This document shows, one piece after another, positions 42,901 to 50,902 of a DNA stretch of 64,000 nt. Within the stretch, counting starts at the first letter, position 1. The number at the start of each line of letters is the position of its first letter. The stretch spans positions 88,432,347 through 88,496,346 of the forward strand of contig CM072887.1 of NCBI GenBank assembly GCA_037013685.1, given 5' to 3'. The notes beneath the pieces are model-generated. The model did not search any database and was not told where the DNA came from. It worked only from the letters and a program-made list of their open reading frames with translations. The stretch is from Acridotheres tristis (Eukaryota; Chordata; Aves; Passeriformes; Sturnidae). A program made the position numbers and the translations under genes.

Positions 42901-44554
42901 AAAAGTGTTACGGTTCTTGATGTTGAAGTTGTGGTGATCAACTAAACAAACATTTCAGCTGTCAGATTTGACAGTGACACACATAAAACATCCTTTTTAT
43001 ACAGTAGAAGCAACAAAAGCACATCAGGGAGCCAACATACTATGCATTCAACCTATTTCCAAAGCAAAGCAAGAAGAACACCTAATTTTTTTCTGCATTC
43101 AAGGAGCAACTAAGGGCGAATGGTGTAACTTCTTGGCATTTCAAGACCTTGAAGCAAAACTGACCCAGTTTTCGCAACAGAGTTAACAGTGTTTTGCTTG
43201 TTTCCCTTACAGCGGATATATGCTAGGTCAGGAGCTCCTGTTGACAGAGTATTCTGGGCAATTCACGGTCAAGTCTCACTACATACCAAAACAGAAAACA
43301 CCAAATCTCACTCAGAAAGGGATAAAGAGAGAATTAATTAACTCTTCCATGAACATAGCCATTCTAAATTATAAACTGTAGGATAAAAGGCCTAGTGATA
43401 ACTCTATTATGGAAACAAATTATATGCTTTATCTAAATATAGCAGAGACATTGTAAAAAGACGCAGTCCTTCCCTACCCCACCCTGTTCAGTCCGTTTCT
43501 ATTGCACACATTTACACGCATATTTCAGCCACCGAAGTGCTCACAGATGTATGTGAGACAGAGCCCATTCTACCAATTTTAAGCTCATAGAGTCATGCAA
43601 AACACAATTGTATTTCAGGGGGAAAACTAGAGAGTGTGACAGATTTGCCAGAAAATACTTCTGAAATTTTGTCATACCTTTTAAAGAGGTATTATGACCC
43701 CATGTCAAACAGATCTGCATGCTAATACTTTTTATTGATTTTTAAACGGCATTGTTTTAAAAATTTAAAACTTAAAAGTTTTAAACTGACACACTGAGAG
43801 CAAAAGTGGTTTGTACATACAACACTCTGTCACTAAGGTGTAAACTGGGTGTGCTGCAGGAAACTCAAGACAGAAGTGCTCCCAAGTGGAGACAATTACA
43901 TCTGGAAAAATGTCCAAATTTTCTACTCAGTAATCAGAAATTAAGGCAAGATATACAAGTAAAATCTATTTCCTTGTTGCCTAAGTCTAGTTTGTTATTT
44001 TCATTCTGAGTTTGATCTCTGCAAGGACATGCCAAAATCGCAAAACCTGACTCTCAAAGTACATGAGTTGGATGAACACTGAGGTGTTGTTTTCTTATAC
44101 CTGTCTGCCATGCCAAAGCAATGAATACTTCCACTGATGCAAGAGAGAAACATCAGTATAAATCCTGATGTTATACGGAATTGTATCACTTAATGTATAT
44201 TCACTGAGGTTAAACAAAAGATGAGCTGATAATTTACAAATTTCTCATGCACTGTTCAGCATTAAACAGTAATTTTTCAGTTATTTCTGAAAAATAACCC
44301 ATAATGTAGCTAATACCAACTAGAGTAATTATTCATTATAATGGTAGTATTAATTAATCCCTCAAATTAACCCTTGATCCCTCAGAATGAAGGTTAATAA
44401 CACGTGTGCATGTGACACCAAAGGACTGATCTCAGTCTGGGAAAACCTTTCCAACTGAATTGGGATCAACTAGATAATTTTTTCCTGCCAGGACAAAAAT
44501 AAAAATAAAAACCCCCTTGTAATAAAACACCAACTAGATTATTATTATTATTAC

Positions 44555-44600
<46 letters not shown>

Positions 44601-45079
44601 GCCACTTTTCCCCCAATATTATTTTTCATGTTTACCTTTCTTGCATCTCGTATCATCTTCCGAACAGTTTCCTTTATGGTGTAAGGCTGTGCTCGAGGTG
44701 GATGAAAAAGCAGATCAATATTTGTGCCACCAGAAATTCCAGGCATCAGATAGGGCCAACCTAAGTCAAGATTTGGAGCTTCCACATCTGATTCAATGGG
44801 CCAGTAGGTTCCCGAGGAAGAGGTGTCATCAATGGAATGGTTAGAGGAATAAATTGTGTTTTGGGGAAGTTTGTGAACATTGTTCAAAATATAATCAATT
44901 TCCTCATCTGCTAGGAACTCTGAGCATCTCTCTTTGGAAAGAAATTCTTTGTAGGCTTCTAAACCTCCTTCAATCAGGGCATCAATAGCTATTCGGTACC
45001 ATTCCTTGTAATGAGGTTCGATATAGTTGTCTGATCTGCATTCATCGTGTAAGGAGGACAGCAAAGATGAAGTTTCCAT
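1610..45079 (-). CDS. FAM83B: FAM83B, full spliced coding region (four coding exons)
   Basis: The joined CDS is 45079-44636, 14385-14221, 6123-5999 and 3965-1610, giving 3090 nt and 1029 residues plus stop. It aligns from its first residues ([10 protein letters not shown]) to its last ([14 protein letters not shown]) with mammalian FAM83B as I remember it. Residues 1 to about 285 form DUF1669, a phospholipase-D-like fold without the full catalytic HKD motif. In this family the domain binds casein kinase 1 isoforms through conserved Phe/Asp residues, and FAM83B is reported to promote EGFR/RAS-MAPK and PI3K signalling. The rest is a low-complexity Ser/Pro/Asn-rich tail, probably disordered. There is no signal peptide or membrane segment. 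All junctions use GT/AG: exon 2/3 and 3/4 are phase 0, and exon 4/5 splits a Ser codon. The start is fixed by an in-frame TAA ten codons upstream (45109-45107) and a strong context (A at -3, G at +4). No frameshift or internal stop was seen. Confidence 0.96.
2111..2148 (-). repeat. FAM83B: In-frame 9-nt tandem repeat in FAM83B encoding KSP units
   Basis: Four consecutive 9-nt units (plus strand tggagactt, the third with one change to tggtgactt) encode S-P-K triplets in the tail, read as [13 protein letters not shown]. The mammalian protein, as I recall it, has only a single SP at this place, so the array looks like a lineage expansion inside the coding region. Confidence 0.9.
3966..5998 (-). 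other. FAM83B: FAM83B intron 4
   Basis: A 2.03-kb AT-rich intron with donor GTAAGATC at the 5998 end and acceptor ttcttctttcag at the 3966 end. I see no repeats, RNA genes or open frames of interest in it. Confidence 0.9.
5999..6123 (-). CDS. FAM83B: FAM83B exon 4, residues 204-244 plus two bases of codon 245
   Basis: A 125-nt exon. The minus-strand acceptor is gtctttttcag before 6123 and the donor after 5999 is GTAAGATC. It reads [20 protein letters not shown], then [21 protein letters not shown], and ends with AG, the first two bases of a Ser codon completed in exon 5. It contains the degenerate PLD-like motif: His and Lys of HxK are present (HGK), but the downstream Asp expected at HxKx4D is not, as is usual for the catalytically inactive FAM83 fold. 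Confidence 0.95.
7090..7195. repeat. (GGGAT)n pentanucleotide microsatellite with GGGAC variant units
   Basis: About 20 units of ggatg/gggat, with interspersed gggac units at the right end (about 7157-7194). It reads through as Met-Gly-Trp-Asp repeats on the plus strand, which has no coding meaning. It directly abuts the 3' end of a minus-oriented CR1 fragment, so it probably grew from, or replaced, the CR1 terminal repeat. Confidence 0.95.
7196..7510 (-). mobile_element. CR1 LINE 3' fragment
   Basis: The plus strand shows the reverse complement of a CR1 3' region: gatcatctagtccaactccc near the 3' end, followed by text resembling the CR1 phrases for 'aggaagtctgttcca' and 'aatgtccagtctaaacctcc'. 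The element is 5'-truncated, as is usual, with its 3' end at the left. It shares orientation with FAM83B. Confidence 0.8.
9952..10890 (-). mobile_element. CR1 LINE fragment, 3' end retained
   Basis: The left end carries the reverse-complemented CR1 terminal repeats (atagaatgatagaata), followed by ccagattggaagggacctca and then about 900 nt of CR1 3' ORF2/UTR-like sequence. That stretch includes 'ctcctgcagggtggctctcc' and 'gcccagaactgatccctgg', both typical of avian CR1. It has several stops in every frame and is not functional. It is 5'-truncated near 10890. Confidence 0.88.
14221..14385 (-). CDS. FAM83B: FAM83B exon 3, residues 149-203
   Basis: A 165-nt phase-0 exon encoding 55 residues of DUF1669, beginning [15 protein letters not shown] and ending GCQVQRLR. 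The acceptor on the minus strand is tttgattcag directly before 14385, and the donor after 14221 is GTAAGG. Its first residues continue the exon 2 reading (RDARK then VVAIV), matching the RKVIAVVMDIFTD stretch of mammalian FAM83B. An (AT)n tract lies about 45 nt upstream of the acceptor, and a solo LTR begins 260 nt upstream. Confidence 0.95.
14431..14449. repeat. (AT)n microsatellite
   Basis: A run of alternating A and T, 45-64 nt upstream of the exon 3 acceptor on the sense strand, just outside the likely branch-point zone. Confidence 0.9.
14645..15250 (+). mobile_element. Solo LTR of an avian endogenous retrovirus (ERVL-like)
   Basis: The 606-bp element begins TGTCTTGG and ends CCATGACA, so its termini are TG...CA with a 4-bp inverted TGTC/GACA. 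It is flanked by a perfect 5-bp duplication, tgggt at 14640-14644 and 15251-15255. The right end (ATTAAA poly(A)-type signal near 15137, then a stretch ending ggttaaaccatgaca) matches a common avian LTR family. A TC-rich tract lies inside (about 15033-15064). No internal retroviral genes are present, so this is a solo LTR left by recombination. The 5-bp duplication points to class III (ERVL) rather than ERVK. It is antisense to FAM83B. Confidence 0.88.
15033..15064 (+). repeat. TC-rich tract within the LTR
   Basis: An imperfect (TC)n run inside the solo LTR, upstream of its poly(A)-type signal. Confidence 0.75.
18990..19435 (+). mobile_element. CR1 LINE fragment, plus orientation
   Basis: It contains degraded CR1 phrases in forward order: gtccaggggaggccaccaag, gaaggagctgggttgttcag, aggttgcccagaacggtcc and ggagattttcaagacccagc. 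It is diverged, and no terminal repeats are visible. The boundaries are approximate. It lies antisense to FAM83B in intron 2. Confidence 0.78.
25650..25776 (+). repeat. Pyrimidine-rich tract
   Basis: About 125 nt that is strongly C/T on the plus strand, with ttctttctttctttctccc near its right part. It may form triplex or H-DNA structure, but no function is evident. Confidence 0.7.
28092..28107. repeat. (CA)n microsatellite
   Basis: A short run of CA dinucleotides in intron 2. Confidence 0.8.
30183..30297. repeat. Almost pure A/T stretch
   Basis: About 110 nt composed almost only of A and T, with repeated taaata, atatat and tagatat motifs. It ends abruptly at a GC-richer, TG-repeat-bearing patch. 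It could be a low-complexity repeat or the tail of an unrecognised element. Confidence 0.65.
31771..31800. repeat. (TG)n microsatellite, interrupted
   Basis: A run of TG dinucleotides broken by one acg and one missing base, in intron 2. Confidence 0.85.
40190..40258. repeat. Degenerate AT-rich tandem repeat (aataat/gtgaat units)
   Basis: Repeated variants of taatagtgaat, caataatgaat and taatagcaaat over about 70 nt, a diverged minisatellite-like array in intron 2. Confidence 0.65.
44537..44600. repeat. (ATT)n trinucleotide microsatellite next to the exon 2 donor
   Basis: About 21 ATT units with one ACT interruption. On the FAM83B sense strand it is an (AAT)n tract starting 35 nt after the first base of intron 2. 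The apparent poly-Ile extension of the exon 2 frame comes from this repeat. Confidence 0.95.
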
Positions 45080-45139
45080 TATCGCACGTATTTTGTGTAA
45101 AGTCTTTTAAATGTCCATTCATGAGCTGATGAAATGTAT
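44636..45139 (-). CDS. FAM83B: FAM83B exon 2: short 5'UTR plus first 148 codons
   Basis: On the minus strand the acceptor reads tctctttgcag before 45139. A 60-nt 5'UTR follows, then ATG at 45079-45077. The exon ends at 44636 with AGAAAG followed by GTAAAC. It encodes residues 1-148, the N-terminal half of DUF1669, including the family-typical stretches [32 protein letters not shown] and [11 protein letters not shown]. The open frame runs on past the donor into a run of isoleucines, but that is translation of an intronic trinucleotide repeat. The 5'UTR part holds two upstream ATGs (45122 and 45118). Confidence 0.95.
45042..45122 (-). promoter_or_regulatory. Upstream ORF overlapping the FAM83B start codon
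   Basis: ATG at 45122-45120 opens a 26-codon frame that ends in TGA at 45044-45042, out of frame with and overlapping the main ATG at 45079. Its context is weak (C at -3, A at +4), so leaky scanning is likely. It may lower translation of the main frame. Confidence 0.5.
45107..45118 (-). promoter_or_regulatory. Minimal upstream ORF (Met-Asp-Ile) in the FAM83B 5'UTR
   Basis: ATG at 45118-45116 is followed by two codons and TAA at 45109-45107. It is in frame with the main ATG, so the TAA shows that the coding frame cannot start further upstream in this exon. G at +4 is present, but there is no purine at -3. Confidence 0.6.
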
Positions 45140-48100
45140 CTGCAAAGAGAAAATAAGAAAACAATATTTCTAGATATCTATGACAAGCACAGAGTTATTA
45201 ACTGAAATACTTTTTTAATAATGTTTCTTTAAGTTTTTCTAGCATCTTCCAAGCATTTAAAATATTTTGAAGAGCCTCAGGGACTACTATTGCCAAAAAT
45301 TAAATATTAAAGAGATAGATAAATATTAAATATATAATATTATATTTCAGAGATAGATAAAGAGCTTTTACATAAAGTAAACTAAACACATAATTCAGTG
45401 ATTTTAGGAAGTTCTGATATTACAAGCTATGTCAGAGCCCATAGTACACCAAACATCCACACGAGTAACACCAATGCATACCCAGTGCATATTCCAATAC
45501 ACTATCATAGATTGAGTTTCAAAACCCCCTTTGCAACAACTGACTGTCCAAAGACATGCTTCAGAAACCAATTAAATTTCCTGCTTTTTGATACATTACT
45601 GTCTCTGCAATAGATCTCTTTTCTTTGGCTTCTTCAAAACCACAATCATGCAGGTACTTCTCTTTATCTATCTGTTCTCCCATGCTGATCTAATCCATTT
45701 GTTGCTCCCAAGCAGGACCAGCCTACCTCATTTCAGTGAGTTATGAGGAACTCCAGAAAGATTTATCCTCCCACATCTGGGATCATATTCTGAATCAGCA
45801 ATTTGATGTCTAGCTTCCACCCTGCTCATTCCTTCTGCCAAAAGGAGCGGCTGCTTTAATCTTTTTTTTTTTTTTTTCAAAACATTAATAACAAGTTGTT
45901 TGCTGCTGATGTTTTATAAATTCCTTCTTATACTTTTTAAATTTAATCTGAAAAGGTCTGAGTGGGTTGCTTTGTGCTGTGCATTGGAGATTTAAGAAAG
46001 AGGGAGAACAAATATCCAATGTTTCTTCCTTCACATTTCCGCAACCCTCAGCAATTCACCAAAGAAAAGGGCAGGGGGGGAAAAGGTGTTTCATGACAGC
46101 AGCATCAGCATAGCCATGTAAAATAGAAATATGGTAGCACATCTTCTAGGCCTAGGGCATGAAGCTGAAGAGAAACCCTGCAGAAGTAGGAAGAACATCC
46201 AACGAAGGCAGAATAGTTAGAAAAGACTTGATAGCTTGAAAGTTAAAGTTGGGTTTCCCTACAAGCCTAATTAATAGTATAGTAGTATAATAGCAAATAG
46301 TCATATGGAGTTCTGATTTCATTTACTGGCATATAAATGTAACTTAATTTCCTCTTCCCATCAAGACCTTCCAGATATTTTTGCAAGCAGTGCAATTGCT
46401 TTCCACTTTCTGTTGGGAACAGTTTAAATCTTCCTGAAAGGAAATGCAAATTCGCTATATTAACTAAAGGAATTAAAATTAAAATCTCCATAACTACTGA
46501 TACTTCAAAAACCAATTAAATGTTCAATTAAACCAAGATTTATAAGGAACTTGGGAAGTTGGAGGTTAAAAAAAGACCAAGAAATAAAAATCCAGATCTG
46601 AAGCTGGCATCAGCATGTCATATGGAATAATTCCATTTGAATCCTGTCTCTCAGCCAAGTAGCAGGGCAGATCTTCCCAGATAGGACTGCTTTCGAGCCT
46701 GGGGGAAAGGAGTGTTCCTGGCTGCTTCAAGAGTAGCTCTTTGTGGTGAACTGGAAAGCAGAACACGAAAGGGATCTGACTGCTCTCCCCCCAACTAAGA
46801 ACTACATGTATTCTTCTGACAGCTACTCAGGCCTTCATTCCACACTGCTCTCACAAGAAGAAATGAAATGTTATAAAATAGGAGTGATACCATTTCCCTT
46901 CTCACAGATGCAGATACAGCCTGTAGCAGAAGGTGACAGAGAACTAAGCACACAGTACAGGCAAAACAGACAGACTCAAAGATTAAACTCTTAATACTGT
47001 AAAATTAAAACAATCACATCAGAAGTGGCCCGATCATCTGGACACGGTTTTCAAGACAATTTAGATACAGAATGAAGAACAACCATGCATTACAAAATGC
47101 AAGTAACTCAGCTGAGTTGTTTTCGAGTCTGAACAGTAACACAGATGACTTCATTGAGATTCCAATACACTCCTCTTTTAGGGCCCTCCAGGACAAGTCA
47201 TTCTGCATAGTCACTGTAGTTACACAGTCAGTCTTAAAAGTCAGTCTTATTATGACATATAAGAATAAATACAATTTTACAAAGGCAAGTGAAAGATTCT
47301 TCTAAAATTTTTAATACTTTGGAATGGATATACTTCTACAACAGAAATTTTTCCACTGACTGCATATATATAGTTGAGAAAGATGTGTTTATTTCAAAAG
47401 CCTGTCTGGATTGATTTTTCCTTCTTCTCATTCTGTCCTTTGAAAATAATTTAAAGGAATAGGACTATACTTAATATGTAACATTGTGCAATATCAATTA
47501 TTGACTGTTATGAACAAATAAAAAGCAAAACCACGTGTGTTCTGCCTCACATGCATTTCTTTAATTTGGTTTAGTTTTTTCATTTGTTTTTCACAATAGT
47601 ATACTATATATTGCTTAACTTTTCATTGAACATAATGAATTAATTGTGGCATAGGTCAAATACAGCAACTTACACTCAGACTTATGCTGAAAGCAGGGTA
47701 TACATATAAATAACCATGGAAAGGTGAGACTTCTGGTGCAGCATCTTCCAAACAAGAATAGTCATTTTACAGTGAATGTCTTTGAAGTTGATGTTTGATT
47801 TACAAGTGCTGTTTATAAAGGAACCTTAGAGCAGTGCACATTAATTTAAGAAAGTAAATGTAAAATTTGCCAGCATGGAAATAAATCGCAGAACACTTGA
47901 GACAAATGAAAAAATTTTAATCCTGGTTTTTGAAATTAAGGACATCAGCATGAGACACATCCATATGAAACAAAAGAGAACTCCCAAATTAAAACAATGG
48001 CTTCAGGTATACTTGACAAAAGCTCTACATATCTTGACACAGGTATTTTTCTCCTTAGAAGGTAAGAGCTACTGTGCAGAAAATGAACCAATGAAACCAT

Positions 48101-49726
48101 ATAATTCTGGATAAAGAAGTAGAGGTTTGCACAAAATTATTAATAAACTTTTTGTGCCTTCTTCAACAACGTATTGTGATTTCTGCATAACAAACTTGAT
48201 TCTTCAAAGGTCCTCCTCAGGTCACCATTCACATTAGCAAGGTTGTGCAGAATGAGGCCAATCTCTGGAGGCTTACAGATCTTTATCACACTTTATGTAC
48301 ATGATCACAAATTTTACCAGCACCAGGAAAGTTGTCGTTCATCCTCTGAGAAATAACCTTGTCTTATCAGACAAGCATATCAGCATATCAATCATCTTCT
48401 CTGCTTGAACATAGGGATCAGTCACTTAAAGCTTTTTTAGTAAGTGCCATTAATAGCCTTAAATTGAATTTAAACTCCAATGGAGCTGCTAAAACTGGAT
48501 CTTCTGCTGAAGAGCACAAATTCTGATTCCTGCATTGATGTGATCATCTTGTTCTTCTATTAATAACATTCTCAGACATTTCTAATGCTATTATCAGGAA
48601 CCCGGTAAGAAAAGACCTTTTTCTATGAGAAAGAAGTAATTGTGCCTTTATATAGAAAGATTTAGAGAGTATCCCAGACTTCACAAATGCAGCAGATGAC
48701 AAATGTCCACTAAAGAAAATTATGCAACATTCTACATGGGTTCCAGACTAGCACCAGAGACAAGGAACTTCCCTGCCATAGTAATATTCACAGGATTTGA
48801 AAAATATCCTATTCAGCAACTTTAAGGAGCAGCTCTAACCTCAGGCTCGCACAGCCGGTCCTTGGTCAGGGCCTGGCCATGGTGCTCTCCTCAGGATGTC
48901 CTTATCTCTTTTCTGATAGAAATGTGATTACTTTGACAGTTTCTGCACAAAGTTCCAACCTTGCCAGGAAATTTAAACTAGGGGAACAGCTTGTTGCAAG
49001 CTGCTGCACAGGCTTTTGGGGCATCCACCTGAGCGTCTCTAGCCATGGGCCATAGGCTTAAGGCTCCCCACGGCTTAAGGGCCTGGCATGACCAACCTTT
49101 AACAGAACAAATAGGCGTTTTATGCCTTCCACCAACCTTTCTATTTAAGAATTGCATCAAGAATAAATAATAATTACCTTACATTAAGCAGTGACAGGCA
49201 ATTATTTAACTGTTAATGAAATTACATTTTTTGTGAATACAAACGGCATCAAATCCAACTGAAATCCAACACCGCAAGCGTTCCTACTGCTTTTCTCTTT
49301 CTCTTTGCTTTTTCTTCTTTTCTCTTTCTGCTTTTGTTTGTTTGTCTGCTTGTTTTGCGGCGGGTTTTTTGGGGGGAGGTGGCTTTGTTCGTTCAACCAG
49401 AAAGTTAACTTTCCGGGCAAAACAAGGGCAGCGGGCGCTCCGCTGGGCGACACGGCACGTGCGGCGGCCCCGGCCCGGCGGCCCCGGGAGGGAGCGCGGC
49501 GGGGGAGCCGCGGGGGCCGCGCCCGGGCCGGGCCGGACCGGACCCCGCCCGCCCTCAGAGCCGGAGCCAGCGCGGCCCCGCCGCTGCCGCCCGCGCTCCG
49601 CGACCCGCGACCCGCGCGGCCCCGCTTCCAACGCCCCGCGGCGCCGAGCGGGATGTTGGCAGGACGGGACACTGCCCGGCCCTGCCCTGCCCCGTCCCGG
49701 GGGAGACTGAGGGGAGACCCACTTAC
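45140..49726 (-). other. FAM83B: FAM83B intron 1 (5' boundary inferred)
   Basis: About 4.6 kb between the candidate noncoding exon 1 donor and the exon 2 acceptor. It holds a poly(T) run (about 45861-45879), AT-rich stretches, and a GC-richer patch at about 48840-49110 with a direct repeat of ggcttaagg. No gene was recognised in it. Confidence 0.6.
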
Positions 49727-50130
49727 TGCGCCGGTGCCCCGCGTGGGGTCTCGCCTCTGGAGCGGCGGGGCGGCTCGACCCGGCTGCTGCGAGCGCGGCG
49801 GCGGCGAGTCACGGCGGCGCAGCGCTCATCGCAGGTACTTCCCGTCGCTCTCAGGCGCGGTGGGTGTGGAAACCAGTTACAACATGTCAGGACGGTGTCG
49901 CACCAAACCGCCGCCTTGGGAGCGGGGCGAGGACTTGTCTGAACTGGGGAAGCCCGGCCCTCTCCCGCGGAGCGAAGGGCAGCGCCTTTCCCGGGCCCCC
50001 CGCCCCGGCCCAGCCCGGCCCATCCCGCGCTGCCCTGCCGGCCTCGCCCTGCCCGCCGGCCCGGCCGGCAGCCGCGGGAGCCCGCGGGGCAGGGGCGACC
50101 CGAGCCAAGGCATCGGCTGCCCCGCGGCGG
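49430..50130 (-). promoter_or_regulatory. FAM83B: CpG island, likely FAM83B promoter and first exon
   Basis: About 700 nt of very GC- and CpG-rich sequence stands out sharply from the AT-rich surroundings and lies 4.3-5 kb upstream of the first coding exon. No TATA box was seen at a sensible place, which fits a CpG-island promoter. It contains a CACGTG E-box (49456-49461) and a GGAAGT ETS-like site on the sense strand (near 49840). Long open frames on both strands here reflect GC composition and show no recognisable protein. Confidence 0.75.
49727..49860 (-). other. FAM83B: Candidate FAM83B noncoding exon 1
   Basis: On the sense strand a strong donor, GGCGCA followed by GTAAGTGGG, lies at 49727/49726 within the CpG island. 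It would splice to the exon 2 acceptor at 45139. The upstream boundary (the TSS) is a guess. The segment contains one 6-codon upstream ORF (49829-49809). The existence of a noncoding first exon is expected from the mammalian gene, but this exact exon is an inference from the donor motif. Confidence 0.45.
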
Positions 50131-50870
50131 GCCCGGGAGCTTAAACTCGTGGGAGATTAAACTCAAAGTAAACGTTGGCTTCAAGAAAAAAATAAACTCG
50201 TCAGCCTCGAGTCACGGTTTCCAGGTTAACTCCGGCGGAGCAAGTCACGGCAAGGGAGCGATACCCGTTTGAGACCGGATATATGGACAAGCCCCTTTTC
50301 CATAGCTCAGTTGCTTTGAAAAGGCTCTTCTTTTGCTCTTGATGTTTCGGGTGAGAGAAACGGACCTGAAGGTAGAGCCCCCCGTCCTGACCGCAATGCA
50401 CCTGGGCCTTCTTGCTTCATTCTCCTCGCCGGCAGCAGGCTGGGCGCGCAGCATGGCAATCCACGTGTTGAAACCTTGCAGAGCCCTCTCGGAAAGTCTC
50501 TTTGGAAACACCATCACCTCGTCAGCAGGATCTTGCAACCAACAACAGATCAGCATATCCCATGTGCATAACAAGAGCACTGAGGGGTTTTTTGTAATTT
50601 TAGACGTTTTGTAGACTTTGTCCACATCGTACTCTGCTGCCTAACTGCAGGCAGCTCATTTTTGAGGCGTTTAAGACAATGCAGTATAACCCTGATAATT
50701 AGGCTTTATCAGCAATAACTCATCCAGTCTGGCTTTAAGCACAAACTCATGTTCCTAACCTTTACTGCCTAATAGCAAGTGCCGCATGTATCCTATGCTG
50801 TGACATTTCGATTATGTATTCTGAGAAGAACAGTAAAAATATGCAATATCTGCACAGCAATAATTGTATT

Positions 50871-50902
50871 TTATATATATACGTATATATATATATATAT
50901 AA
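50871..50902. repeat. (AT)n microsatellite
   Basis: Alternating T/A with a single central acg interruption, about 750 nt upstream of the CpG island. Confidence 0.9.

Larger units (their letters stand above)
14386..44635 (-). other. FAM83B: FAM83B intron 2 (30 kb)
   Basis: The largest intron, running from donor GTAAAC at 44635 to the acceptor at 14386. It holds an (AAT)n tract just inside the donor, a solo LTR near the acceptor end, one plus-strand CR1 fragment (about 18990-19435), several simple repeats, a pyrimidine-rich tract (25650-25776) and a small GC-richer patch (about 30300-30725). The rest, including 15.3-18.9, 19.5-25.6, 31.8-40.1 and 40.3-44.5 kb, is AT-rich with only short chance open frames, and I recognise no gene in it. 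Confidence 0.88.

Noticed and set aside
44534..44635. Poly-isoleucine C-terminus of the exon 2 frame
   Set aside because: It lies beyond a good GT donor and is translation of the intronic ATT repeat. The true protein continues in exon 3.
49202..50184. Several overlapping long open frames on both strands in the GC-rich island
   Set aside because: Their protein text is arginine/proline/glycine/alanine-rich and recognisable only as GC composition. They overlap one another on both strands and show no known domain.
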